DNA from: Stomoxys calcitrans
Lineage: Eukaryota > Arthropoda > Insecta > Diptera > Muscidae
Direction: 5' to 3'
Length of the DNA: 64,000 nucleotides
Assembly (NCBI RefSeq): GCF_963082655.1
Contig: NC_081554.1
Coordinates: forward strand, 47,785,761-47,849,760
Made by a program: the position numbers and the translations under genes. The notes below the pieces were generated by a model that worked only from the letters and a program-made list of their open reading frames with translations, was not told the DNA's origin and searched no databases. The number at the start of each line of letters is the position of its first letter. Within the stretch, counting starts at the first letter, position 1. Shown one piece after another: positions 46,150 to 57,537 of this stretch.

Positions 46150-47122
46150 CAGAAAAATCTAAGTGAGTTTGAAATTCTTGTAACATTCTTAGTTTTGCAA
46201 TCTTCAAAATCCTGACACACATAGTTGGATTTGCGAAGAAAATCTCTTTCCATAGTGTTGCTGGATGAAGCAATACTGAAAAGTTTTCTATGAAAAACAT
46301 CGCAAAAACCAATATTTTTTGGGCGTAAAAATTCAAAGCCGTTTTCAAGGCCTAAAACGATATAGCTCGTTAATTTTTGCGAATTTCGAAAATTTTGAAG
46401 CATCCCGCAGTTCGAAATTCGAAGCCGATTCGTCAAATAAACAGAAATACTAAAAAATTTAAATATTATTTTTTTTTTAATTTTTTTTATCAAAAAATTT
46501 TCAATTTTTGACGCGAAAAAATTTTTGGAGTTGAGTATACAGTATTGAAGATTTTGGCAAAAAATTCGGTTAAGTGCAAATCTTATTTTTTTCTTCAAAA
46601 AACAAGCTCAATATTGCATAATTGATATCCGAAAAATGCTAAAAATTATCAAGGTGAGCTTGAAATTGCTGTAACTTCCTTACTTTTGCGAAATTAAAAA
46701 TTCTGAGAACACTATTGGATTTGTGAAGAAAATCTCCTATTCCGCAATGGTGCTGGATGAAGCAATACTCTTTCCTATTTCCTTGAAAATTTAAGAGTAT
46801 AATAAAAAGAAATAATTAAAATTTCACATTTAATTACTTGCATTTTTTAGCTAATGTTACCCCCTTATGAGAATTTTAAATTTTTGAACAAATTTTTCGA
46901 GTTGAGTATACAGTATTGATGATTATGACAATAAATTCGGTTAAGTGCAACTCCTTTGATTTTCCTTTAAAATCTCATAATTGATACCCGAAAAATGCTA
47001 AAAAACCTAAATTTGTTTGAATTTGCTGTAACTTCCTTTTGAGAACATCAAAATTCTTAGGAAGAAAATCTCTTTCCGTAGTGGTGCTGGATGGAGAAAA
47101 ACTCTTTTCTATTTCCTTGAAA
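46150..47122 (+). repeat. Diverged dispersed copies of the 505-bp satellite monomer
   Basis: About two monomers in tandem. The landmarks tgctggatgaagcaatact, aaaacatcgcaaaaaccaat, ttcaaggcctaaaacg and tgagtatacagtattga are shared with 21786-34505, but identity is much lower. Both the end near 46765-46790 and the end near 47104-47122 carry cctatttccttgaaa / ctatttccttgaaa, also found at the right edge of the main array (34490-34506). Confidence 0.85.
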
Positions 47123-47224
47123 GGTGTCTTGTTTGAACCGTTGAGTGGGCGGACGTTTTATTATTTCGCTCCGCAAGAATTTTTGTGTAAGTCCCTCAAT
47201 GATAGCTACGATAGACGATGATGA

Positions 47225-48960
47225 TCTGCCTTTGTTTCCAGTGGAGCGGCAGATCTAGAGCCTGGGAGTAGGCTTAGAATTGGCTCCAAAGACCCAACAG
47301 TTGCGGTGGTGATAAAAGGCAGTAGCATGTTGTCTGATACTGAAAATACTACTGGTGGAGCGGCTGCTCCAGGCTCCACCAGCCGACAGACAACTGGTCA
47401 GCAGGGGGTTTTGACGAAGACACCTTGTTCGAGTCTTAAGGACAAGGCCACACCTATTCTATCTTCACCGGCCTTCCCCGGCAAACCAACACGCTCCTTA
47501 AGAAGTTGGAATAATAGAAGACACATCGCTCTCAATTTTATTGAGGGGTTTGGTGCGAATGATCCTAAGACTCTCACTAATAGGGAAAGAGGCTCCCTAA
47601 ATTGGGCTCGGGGATTCTCTGCAGGCTACCCCAAAGATACACGTCTAGATTCGGAAACTGCACCGCAGTCAGACAAAAGACTGCGGTCACCTGGAGGGCA
47701 TCCCATGCCTAAAAGAACTAGGGCGAACAATAGTAAGATGGGTCCAAGAACCTTTGCTAATGTCACTAGGGACAGTTTGGTGGTGGCAGTTGTCGACAAG
47801 GCAGAAGAACAGGTCTGCATACCTAGGAGTAATTGGAGTGGGATAGTCAAAGGACTGTCGTCAGTATACTCCGATGTCCTTGCGGAATTTCCGGGGTCTC
47901 CTCCAGTTTGTGACGATGCAGGCTGGTATACGGGACCGATAGAGACTATTTGCCTTCAGGTGTCAACGCTCAATTGAAATGTATTGTAAAAAATATTGGT
48001 GAGATCTGGCCAGGTGCAGCACTAGATTTAGTCAAGAAGGAAGATATTCCTTCTCTTGGATACCAAGGATTCCCTTAGATCCTGAATCCATACTTGGAAG
48101 ACTATGGAAATGTAATCCAAATCTTTCAACCACCGATTGGAAGTTTGATACATTGCGTGAGGCTGATGGTGACGGGAGACATGCAGTATTCGTACTGAAT
48201 TCCGGAGATGCCGCCTTCAAACTTTAAGTTGCTGGCTAAAGCCTATTTGTGGTAAGTGATGCTTATCACAGATATGCACATCACAGATATGGGGAAGTTC
48301 AGATATCAACGAAAGGGGTGAGCTGCCTATCGTATATATTACAGTTGCTATCTAGCGATTTGTAATAGACGAAATAAAGCGACCTTTATTAGAAGAAATA
48401 GACATCGTTACATTAGTTTCAGCCTTGGAGAGGATGCTGCAGAAGTGTTCGGCTAAACTGAAGAAAGACGGATTGGAATAAATTTCGGCACATATTCTTC
48501 ACGAATATCCCCTCGAGACTGAAAAGGAAGTGGAAAATGCGGAGCATATAGTCATGATGATCAAGCGTATCACGAAGGATTTTAATGACTCCTTTATGTC
48601 AGCATGTCTTAAAGCCAAGTCAAGGGGCAAAAATCGACAGTCATGGTGGAAAACTTTCAGAAAACTCTTCAACAGAGCAATAGCCACAAGGTCACCACAT
48701 GATTAGGACGTCTGTAAGGCTGAGCTAAGAAAATACAAGGGCGAGCTAAAAAAACGTTCAGAACAAGTCCTGGGTTGAATTCTGCAGCTCCATTGAAGAT
48801 TTATCTGAGGCTTCTAAGGCAAGAAAGATCCGGTCCTCGGAGTCCTTGGAGTTTTTAGGCACTAAAACTACCATAAGAATGTTTATTAATATCTTACTTA
48901 CCTAAGACGCATTACGGCAGGCTTGGGATATGTAGATCTGAAAAAATGGGTCAGCAGGGG
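47225..48960 (+). pseudogene. Non-LTR retrotransposon C, broken (DUF4780-like ORF1, ORF2 fragment)
   Basis: The frame 47306-47977 encodes an ORF1-like protein: a Ser/Thr-rich start, SLNWARGFSAGYPK, SPGGHPMPKRTRANN, TFANVTRDSLVVAVVD and a conserved GPIETICLQ region. It continues in other frames to about 48230 (NIGEIWPGAALDLVKKEDIP; ILGRLWKCNPNLSTTDWKFD). This matches what I know of the DUF4780 domain of fly retrotransposon Gag proteins. The stretch 48370-48850 is ORF2 linker material (LRKYKGELKK; EFCSSIEDLSEASKARKI). No reverse transcriptase core is left. Frameshifts and stops make it inactive. Confidence 0.65.
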
Positions 48961-48989
48961 AACACCTAAAAAAGATGTACTGTGTCTTT

Positions 48990-49905
48990 TACTTTGAAAT
49001 ATAGCCACGGATGTTAGGGATCATGTTAAACGACTATGTGCACAATTTCAGCCAATTCGTATAATAATTGGAGCTTCCAGGGATTTGGACTGTACTGGAC
49101 ACGTTTGTTGAAAGTAGTAACATAACACTACCAAATCGGATAGCAATTGCAGCTTCCAGGGGTTAATGTCCGCCTATGATGCTGAACGCCTGGGTTCGAA
49201 TCCTGGCGAGACCATCAGAAAAATTTTCAGTGGTGGTTTTCCCCTCCTAATGCTGGCAACATTTGTGAGGTACTATGCCATGTAAAACTCCTCTCCAAAG
49301 AGGTGGCGCACTGCGGCACGCCGTTCGGACTCGGCTATATAAAGGAGGCCCCTTATCATTGAAATTAAACTTGAATAGGACTGCACTCATTGATATGTGA
49401 GCAGTTTGCCCCTGTTAATGGAATGTTCATGGGCAAAATTTGCAATTTGCATTTTGCTTCCAGGGGTTTAATATCTAAAATCGGGAGATGGGTTTATATG
49501 GGAGCTATATCAGGTTAAACACCGATTTGAAGCATACAAGGCACGATTATTGAAAGCCGCAGCAGGACAATACTTGCAAAATTTCAGCCCAATCGCATAA
49601 TCATTGCGACTCCAAAGGCTCAAGAAATCAAGTCGAAGGACTACTTTATATGGGAGCTATATCCAAATTTGAACCGATATGGCCAATCGAATCCTCAACG
49701 ACCTACATCAACAAGAAGTATATGCGCAAAATTTTAAGCGGATAATTTCATTCGTTCGACAGACGTTCATAGCTAGATGGACTTAGAATGTCAAGACGAT
49801 CAAGAATATTTAAACTTTATGGGGTAACAGATCAATATTTCGAGGTATTACAAACGGAATGAGTAGATTAGTATACTCTCCATTCTGTGGTGGTGGTTAT
49901 AGTTA
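48990..49905 (+). repeat. GGCCGGGCC-family element, 5'-truncated, split by a SINE
   Basis: The 155-bp-type tandem blocks (gcttccagggg, atcgggagat, atatgggagctatatcagg) run from about 48990 to a typical terminus (aatatttcgaggtattac, caaacggaatgag, then gtggtggttata) near 49905. The SINE at 49168-49455 interrupts it. Confidence 0.7.
49168..49455 (+). mobile_element. Full-length tRNA-derived SINE with target-site duplication
   Basis: The head contains cctatgatgctgaacgcc and gggttcgaatcctggcgag, a B-box-like promoter element. The body carries cttatcattga and the tail ends ttcatgggcaaaatttgc and attttg. It is flanked by gcttccaggggttaat (49152-49167) and gcttccaggggtttaat (49456-49472), a duplication of about 16 bp. 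It is about 288 bp long with no coding capacity. It is the best-preserved copy in the window and serves as the reference for the other copies. Confidence 0.85.
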
Positions 49906-49909
49906 AGTT

Positions 49910-50515
49910 AAGGAATATCCTCATTCCTTTTGGTACTTTTTGAAGGAATTTTAAAGTATCTTTACATTGGCTTTATTCAGACATGGTCGGAAATTTATCG
50001 ATTTGGCATGAGTTCAAGGATTTGAATAAAGTTTTTGCTATAGATGTCAGCTTTGTATGTCTAAACATGGGCCGGTTTGTCCATACAAGGCATGCATGTC
50101 GATTGTTGTTAAGCGTCTTACTTTAAGCTGCAGTTGGCCATTAAAATCAAATCATTACAAATTCCAAGTTTTATTTTCCAAAATAACTTAGAAGAGCTGG
50201 TATAAGAGAAGAATCTCTTCACACATTTTTAAGCGAATAAATTCACCTCAACTAGAAAAATCTCTTAAAACATTTTTTAAAAATAAACCTCAAAGTATGT
50301 TGACCTGTAGATCAGAGTATCTTATTTGCACTGATGCTCTTATTATAGATTTTACAGAAAAAATAAAAATTTACCACAAAAGTAAGAGATAGTAAGGGTT
50401 GCCCTTTTCGGAAATTCAAGTATTTTGCTAATTTAATTTGTCAATAAAATGTAAAAATGTGACTTGTGTTAAAAACATGCTACGATCAATCTGGTAGGGC
50501 AATATTGCTGCTGTA
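49910..50515. other. No gene seen
   Basis: AT-rich spacer without recognisable repeats or frames. Confidence 0.4.
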
Positions 50516-50519
50516 TCCA

Positions 50520-51560
50520 AATATGACCCGAAATGGAGCTTATTCGATACAATTGTGCCAAAAACACAACCCAAAATCAAAGGTGGACCGGTGGGAACAA
50601 TATAGGTATCAAAAGAGAGATATTGGAGAGTAGAATACGAATATGGTATTAAAATTGGCCGTTCATTTTAATATGGGGCTCAAATGAAAGGTATTCGGGA
50701 GTAGATTTCGAATCTGGCATACAAAATCAGATCGAAGTATAGGGGGTCACGCCAAACCTTAAAAACGCCATTAGACCCGTATAGTCATACTATATGATAC
50801 TTGGCTGAACCGATTTTTTTAAAATGTTCATAGTTTGTGTACGTTTGTTTGGAAGTAAACATAGGCTATATAATTTTTAGATATCGGATGGAGGCGGACC
50901 CTCCCCCTAACCCCAAAAACTCCACCCATATCCGAAAGTGGTCCGATGGGCACAGTAAGGGTATCAAATGAAAGGTATTGGAGACCAGAAAACGAATATG
51001 ATATTAAAATTTGGGTCCTAGTACCTAGAGGCCCCCAACCCAAAAACAAAACAAAATAAGCAGATATATATGAAGTTCACGTCAATATGGGACTCAAATG
51101 AAAAGTATGAGCCAGTAGATTACAAATATGGCATAAAACATTAGGTTCAAGTAATGGGAGGTCGCCCATCCCCAAATACCCCCAAATGGGCATAATAGCC
51201 GATCAAGGCTATATGGGACTCAAATGAAAGGTATTAGGGAGTAGATTACGAATATGACATTAAAATTTGCGTTCAAGTCTAGGTGGCGCCTTTCCTCCTA
51301 AAGATACGTCACATGGGTTATTTGACCCATTATGACAATATGGGATTCAAATGAAAGGCATTTGAGAGTAGAAAACGAATTTGATATCCAATTTTGGAGC
51401 CAAGTGTTTTGGAGTACGCCCTAAAGCACTCCCTAAACTGAACTTCATTTCCGTTGGGAATAAAGAACGAATTTGATATCCATATTTGAGTCGAAATGTC
51501 TGAGGTGCCATCTCTCCCCTAATGAGAACATTACCCTAAGGAAGAACATTACCGCCAGGA
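50520..51560 (+). repeat. Dispersed tandem repeat, about 120-bp family
   Basis: Seven to eight diverged units with atgggactcaaatgaaag, gtattagggagtagattacg and tatccaattttgg-type blocks. Same family as 19100-19860. Confidence 0.7.
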
Positions 51561-51569
51561 ACCGAGAAG

Positions 51570-51832
51570 GGGCAAATTCTCACACATCAATGAGTGCTTT
51601 CCGATTCTAGTTTAAACTCAATGATAAGGGACCTTTTTTTTATAGCCGAGTCCGAACGGCATTCCGCAGTGCGACAACTCTTTTGGGAAAATTTTTTAAA
51701 TGACCATGCAAGGCATTGTACCTCGCAAATGTCGCCAACATTAAGAGGGGATAAACACCGCTTTGTCCGATGTTCTCGCCAGGTTTTGAACGCGTTCAGC
51801 GTCATAGCCTACAATGGCACGAATTCCATATC
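51570..51832 (-). mobile_element. tRNA-derived SINE (-)
   Basis: Reversed order of blocks: cacacatcaatgagtgc, ctcaatgataagggacc, gcattccgcagtgcg, then ctcgccaggttttgaacg and gttcagcgtcatagcc. It adjoins the end of the 120-bp repeat family block. Confidence 0.7.
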
Positions 51833-51879
51833 CGCATTCAGGGCGAAGTGTCCCCAACCTAAAAAGATATAAGAGAGTT

Positions 51880-52420
51880 AAAGAAGGTGCAGCGGAGCGG
51901 GCCCGGTTCGGCTATGACAACAAATGGCAACACTGCCAGAGAACACAACTGTGCTAAGAAAAACAAACCACACGCAACAACAATCGAAAGTGAAAAAATG
52001 TTTTTTTCTACAATACAATTACACATAAAAAAAAAAAAAAAACACAAATCCAACATAACAAATTATTGAAGCCCATGATGAGTGCCTCAATCAAAATACA
52101 ACGAGCTAGCGAGCGTCAACTTGGATGTCGAACAAAACCACCAAACAGTAGCCGAATACCCACCATCGAATCGAGTAAAATCTAAAAAAGTGTTTGTTTG
52201 AACGCATCGTTAACGAATAATCAAAACCAAAAACAACAAAAGAAAATTTGAAAAAAAATAAATAAATAAAAAAAACATTGCAGTGAAAACAAAAATAAAA
52301 AATGCAAAGTTAATAAAAATTGTTGGTGCCTAAAGTTTACGACCTTGTGCGTTGTTTAATAAATTGAAAAAAAAAAATAAATAAAAATAGATACTTATCT
52401 TAGAAAACTAAAATGAGCAT
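51880..52420 (+). promoter_or_regulatory. Possible 5' untranslated or promoter-like segment
   Basis: From about 51940 the sequence changes to A- and C-rich, repeat-poor DNA full of acaacaacaatcg, aaaaccaaaaacaac and gtgaaaac motifs. That resembles fly embryonic 5' untranslated leaders. There is no long frame. It could be a non-coding first exon of a plus-strand gene, but no splice donor or promoter element is decisive. Confidence 0.25.
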
Positions 52421-52424
52421 CAAT

Positions 52425-52740
52425 AGTTTGTGAACATATCCATTTGCAAACACAATTATATAGGGAGTTGTTAGTTTCTTCTCTTTTACTCTCTATACCA
52501 AAATTAAACAAAATGATTTCAGTGTTATGAAAAAATTCTGTATTATTATATTCGACATTTGTTTTTTTTTACTAAAAATAGATCAATGCTGTTGTCTAAA
52601 CATTTATTCGTATATTGTTCATATTTAAGAAAATAAACATTGACATTAGAAGACCACATTTTCATAGTCCCATAGGTAAAAACAAACAAAAATCTACCAT
52701 TGGAAACGTAAAACATACCGAAAATTAATTTAACCAGTAA
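52425..52740. other. No gene seen
   Basis: AT-rich spacer. Confidence 0.4.
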
Positions 52741-52744
52741 GGAA

Positions 52745-53960
52745 AGGCTAAAAACGGGCGCAGCCGACTGCATAATACCCAACACCACTGAGTCTACCTA
52801 CTTCTTTTAAGTCTTGTCAGTCTTTGGTATACTTACTAAAATATCGAATAAAACAGCAAGACGTTTTTACAATAGGACTCAAATTTTGGCAGCCAAAGGT
52901 ATAAAGGCAAATATCGGCTAAAAAATATATGTGGGAGCTACATATAAATCTAGGCAATCTGGTACCCGAGTAGGAGGCGTGGAGTCATGGGTTCGATTCC
53001 CACCAGAGGCCTTGGTTTGTTGCTAATGTGGTAACACAATGGACTTAAAATTGTCTAAGTGACTTTGCAAAGGTCTTCCACTCCTACCTAACCTAAACTT
53101 CACATAAGTCTACACCGATTTTTATGAAATTTTGCACACATATTGTCAAACAAAACGCCTCGTGGAAAATTTCGTACAGATCGGACCAAAATTGTGGCTT
53201 CTACAGTTTTAAAAGACAATATCGGGTGAAAGATAAATATGGGAGCTATATTTGAAACTGAACCGATTTTGTTCAAAATCAATAGCGTTCGTCCTTAGAC
53301 CAAAGAAGTGACATGTGCAAACTTTTGTGATAATCGGATAATAAAAGCGAGAATACAAGGGCAGACAGACGGACATCTGATGAAATATTGCTCACATATT
53401 GGGACGTCAAAAAAATTTTCTGCTGCCAAATTTGGCCATATCGGATGAAAGATATATATAGGAACTATATCTAAATCTGAACCGATTTAAATGAAATTTA
53501 TTTTGCATATATTGGAACGTCAAAACAAACACTTCATAATAAATTTGGTAAAGAACGGACCAAAATTGTGGCTTTTACAGCCTAAAAAGACCATATCGAA
53601 TGAAAGATATATATGGGAACTATATCTCAATCTGAACTGATTTTGAAGAAATTTTACACACATATTAGAATGTAAAAAAAAAACACTACGCGCCAAATTT
53701 GGTGAAATTCAGACCAAGATTGGGGCTTTTACTGCTTTAAAAGGGCATATCGAATGAAAGATATATATGGGAGCTATATCTAAATCCGAACCGATTTTTT
53801 TGCAAAATCAATATAGTTCGTCCTAGGACCAAAAGAGTGACTTGTGCAAGATTTTATGAAAGGCGGACAACAAATGCGACCTTGATTACAAGAATACGTG
53901 GACAGACAGACAGACGGACATAGATAAATCGAATCAGGGCCCGATTTTTATAAAGTTCAG
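52745..53960 (+). repeat. Related tandem-structured dispersed repeat
   Basis: It starts gggcgcagccgactgcataa and then has four to five units of about 160-190 bp with gaaagatatatatgggagc, ctatatctaaatctgaaccg and ggaccaaaattgtggc. It ends with a cagacagacagacggacata-type block. It resembles the GGCCGGGCC family in layout but has its own consensus. A SINE interrupts it at 52955-53098. Confidence 0.65.
52955..53098 (+). mobile_element. Second tRNA-derived SINE family, LINE-like tail
   Basis: The head contains ggtacccgagtaggaggcg and catgggttcgattccc (A- and B-box-like). The tail reads gtggtaacacaatggac, ttgtctaagtgac, then acctaacctaaac. The tail matches, in reverse, the 3' end of the LINE fragment at 62485-62570, which implies shared retrotransposition machinery. 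Confidence 0.65.
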
Positions 53961-53975
53961 AGGAGAACAAGGTGG

Positions 53976-54250
53976 ATTTATTAAGATGGTCTCACGCGAA
54001 CAACCGGCCAGTTTCACGGTATTAAGATGTCAGTTCTGTGTTTACATTCTCTGCAAACTACCCCATTTTATTACACGTTCTCTTTGTTTGAGTTTCTCTT
54101 TCTCTCATTTAACTTTCACACGTGCGCAAACGAGGGCAAGTTTCTTTGGTTATGTTGAAAACAATACCAATTTTGAAATCATATCTAGTTGACGAGATGG
54201 CGCATTGCACTATATGATTTGTGGTTGTTAAACAAATGAGACCACCTTTA
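53976..54250. mobile_element. Possible MITE with short TIRs
   Basis: The left end has taagatggtctcacgcg and the right end has acaaatgagaccacctt, an imperfect inverted repeat of about 14 bp. The interior is non-coding and distinct from the flanking repeats. Confidence 0.35.
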
Positions 54251-54254
54251 ATTG

Positions 54255-54725
54255 TTTCTCCATTGGAGGAGAAGTAAGCGGCATCATTTAAGCAGAACGT
54301 TGAAGGCTCGTCGTAAAACTTTATCAAAATTTATTTTTTTGAAAAATTTTACATTTATTGTTCCTTAATTTTTCGATTTATTTGCGTAAAATTTTATGGA
54401 AATAAATGTCATTTAAAACCAATTGACCGACACAGACAATATCCTGTTGGAATCATAAAACAAGTTCAAATTAAAAAGAGAGCAACAGAAAAAAAGTCAT
54501 CAAAATACTAAAGCTGGTTCGGTCTGAAAATAGTGTGTTGGTAAGCCGTACAAAATTCAGCAGTACAAAATTCAGATGCCACCGCCGATGGGTCAATTCA
54601 GTAGCGGCGTCGATTTTCAAAAAAAAAAGAGTTATCTTTACCAATTTAACAGTAACTGAAAAATTGTTGTAATTTTCGAGTTTGAACAAATGTGGGATTG
54701 CCCCCCTCCCCCGAAATAAAATCCT
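54255..54725. other. No gene seen
   Basis: AT-rich spacer. Small minus-strand frames are unrecognised. Confidence 0.4.
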
Positions 54726-54727
54726 GG

Positions 54728-55785
54728 TTAAGTCCCTGATGGGAGCTATATCTGGTTATAGACCGATCTGGGCCTTACTCGGCACAGTTGTTGAGAACAC
54801 TATGTGTAAAATTTCAGCCCAATCGGACAAAAATTGCGGCTTCCAGGGGCTCATGAAGTCAAATTGGGAGATCGGATTATATGGGAACTACAATATATCA
54901 AGTTATGAACCAAATTGGACCATACTTAACACAGTTATGGAAAGTCATAACAAAACACTATGTGCAAAATTCAGCTAAATCGGATGAAAATTGAGGCTTC
55001 CAGGGGCTCAAGAAGTCAAATCGGGAGATCGGTTTATATGGGAGCTATATCAGGTTATAGACCGGTTTAGACGGTGCTTGGCATAGTTGTTGGAAGTCAT
55101 AGCAGAACATTGCTTGCAAAATTTTAGCCGAATTTGACAAAAATTGAGGCTTCCAAACGCTCAAGAAGTCAAATCGGGAGATCGGTTTAAATGGGAACTA
55201 TATCAGGATATAGACCGATTTGGACCGTACTTCGCACAGTTTTTGGCAGTCATAACAGAATACTATGTGCAATATTTCAGCCAAGTCGGATGAAAATTGA
55301 GGCTTCCAGGGGCTCAAAAAGTCAAATCGGTAGATTGGTTTATATTGCAGCTTTATCAGGTTATAGACCAATTTAAACGGTACTTGGCGTAGTTGTTGGA
55401 AGTCATAATGGAACACCACATGCAAATTCCAGCACAATCGGACAAAAATTGCGGCTTTCAGGGGCTCAAGAAGTCAAATGGGGAAATCGCTGTATATGGG
55501 AGCTACATCCAAATCTGAACCGATATGGCCCATTTAGCAATCCCCAACGACCAACATCAATATTAAGTATCTGTGCAAAATATCAAACGGCTAGCTTTAC
55601 GCGTTCGACCTGTATCGTGATTTCGACAGACGGATGGGCGGACGGACATGGCTAGATCGACTCAGGATGTCGAGACGATCAAGAATAAATATACTTTATG
55701 AGGTCCTAGATCAATATTTCGAGGTGTTACAAACGGAATGACTAAATTAGTATACCCCTATCTTATGGTGGTGGTTATAAAAATT
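54728..55785 (+). repeat. GGCCGGGCC-family element, 5'-truncated
   Basis: Four to five units of about 155 bp in tandem (gatcggtttatatgggagc, ggttatagaccgattt, ggaagtcataacagaacac, aattgcggcttccagg). The terminus is cgaggtgttacaaacggaat and then ccctatcttatggtggtgg. The small open frames here are repeats of the same non-coding unit. Confidence 0.75.
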
Positions 55786-55924
55786 CAACTCCCAAAAGTT
55801 TAATAATTTTTAACTTTGACGACTAAAAACACTACTTCTCGCGTGGCAATAACGAATGAAGCTCGCTTTCAATCATCAAAGATAAACATTTGTTAACTTT
55901 TCCGCGTTTGGTTATGTTTTTGCG

Positions 55925-56530
55925 CTCATTCTGTTTTCAGCGCAATAACAACCAGGACGGTAAGGTCATGAAGAGACTTGGAGTGTTAGAAGGAGATAAA
56001 CGCCTTCTTTTGAGGATGGCACAATCCGCATCCTTTGGGTGCCGGGTCATAGCGGATTAAGGGGAATGAAAGAGCAGACGATTTGGCAGTGAAGGCGAGA
56101 GGACTGTCGTCAATAAACTTGGTTAACCCGAAGCCTTTCGGGTCGACGCAGTCCGAGTTAGAAGCGTGGGAACAGCCAAACGGTCGGTAGGGCGACGAAA
56201 ATCCAATGGGAAGATCCGGATCGTGAGAAAAAGAGGCTATTACCGAAAGAAAGTAAGAAGGAGGTCAGCATGGCTTTTGGTATCCTAACGGGACACATGG
56301 AACTACGTACTCTACCATGATTAGAGTTGAAGCATTTCGTTGCTAGGCTTTCGCGGCCAACAGCGACACCGACACTTAAGGATTTTGTAAATAGCACGGA
56401 ATTCCTGGCAAAGAAATTCTGTTTCAAGGTTACCTTTTAGCATTTAGAGCGTACATCAATCCGATTTCTGGCGTAAATGCATGCTCATACTGACAGGGGG
56501 CGGATTATCATCCACTTTTCAATCTAACCT
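55925..56530 (+). pseudogene. LINE 3' end D: RNase H and C-terminal region
   Basis: The frame near 56018 reads RILWVPGHSGLRG. After a 1-nt frameshift it continues NERADDLAVKARGL, INLVNPKPFGSTQSELEAWE and later ILTGHMELRTL and FVNSTEFLAKK-type pieces. This is the RNase H domain (WVPGHSG and NE-ADDLA are its C-terminal signature) and tail of a Jockey/I-type LINE. The 3' end is ggggcggattatcatcc and then tcaatctaacctaacct. The element is 5'-truncated. Confidence 0.7.
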
Positions 56531-56534
56531 AACC

Positions 56535-57190
56535 TACAATAAAAATTTAACACACTTGTTTGTTGCAAACGCTTTATTTTTTTTTTATTTTTCGTGTACG
56601 TACGTTCTGTGTACATATGTATGTACAAGAGGAAACCACATACTACAGACAATACATTTTCGTGACAACAAATTTTATCAATGCAGTAATTTTATCAATT
56701 ATGACTGATACTGCAATCCAAAATTGAACAGTTGAGTCATCGAAAATATTGTTATCTATCGCCAAAAATCACAGCAAAGTTTTCTTCATTTTGTTAAAAC
56801 TATATAAGGGAAATTTCTCATATGATTAAATTTTTATACCACTCACCATAGAATGGGATATATTCTGACCTTGTCATTTTATTTTTGAATACATTGCAAT
56901 ATTGATCGACATATTGTTGTGCGCCATAGGTGTCCAATTTAAGGTCTTGGTCTGGCGTTGGGGACTTCTAAAGTAGGGTCATGGTATTAGGTCTGAAGAG
57001 CAAAACCTAGAAATGGTTTTAAGATTTCACGTCAAACTTTGTTTGAGCCATTTCCATATAGCCTTAACCGAAGACCATGGGTACCCATATCTCAGAAATG
57101 GAATAAATGTACATATAAGAAATGGGTGAATCGATTTATACGAAATTTTGTTTGTACCTTAATCACATATTGTATATTCAAACTTTAGAT
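56535..57190. other. No gene seen
   Basis: AT-rich flank of the MITE at 57197. The 56830-57190 part resembles decayed dispersed repeats (accactcaccatagaatggg). Confidence 0.35.
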
Positions 57191-57196
57191 CAAGTA

Positions 57197-57432
57197 TTGG
57201 GTTGCCCAAAAAGTAATTGCGGATTTTTTAAAAGAAAGTAAATGCATTTTTAATAAAACTTAGAATGAACTTTAATCAAATATACTTTTTTTACTCTTTT
57301 TTCTAAAGCAAGCTAAAAGTAACAGCTGATAACTGACAGAAGAAAGAATGCAATTACAGAGTCACAAGCTGTGAAAAAATTTGTCAACGCCGACTATATG
57401 AAAAATCCGCAATTACTTTTTGGGCAACCCAA
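57197..57432 (-). mobile_element. MITE with mariner-like TIRs, 236 bp, copy 2
   Basis: It is nearly identical to the reverse complement of 35027-35262, with ttgggttgcccaaaaagtaa at the left and ttactttttgggcaacccaa at the right. TA flanks both sides (57195-57196, 57433-57434). The interior has no frame. Confidence 0.9.
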
Positions 57433-57537
57433 TACCTAAGGGGAATGCCCCACACCAAACCCCCCTCCCCAAATTTCCATTACACCTTTTGGGTATTTAA
57501 TGTAAGGTATTGAAGAATATAGTAAAAATGTTATACT

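Noticed and set aside
49185..49215. A tRNA-like B box (gggttcgaatcc) suggesting a tRNA gene.
   Set aside because: The surrounding sequence does not fold as a cloverleaf by eye and is shared by many copies, so it is a SINE head rather than a functional tRNA gene.
54682..55655. Small plus-strand frames with repeated MGAISGYRPIW-like peptides.
   Set aside because: They are translations of the roughly 155-bp non-coding tandem unit of the GGCCGGGCC family, recurring with frameshifts across the window.
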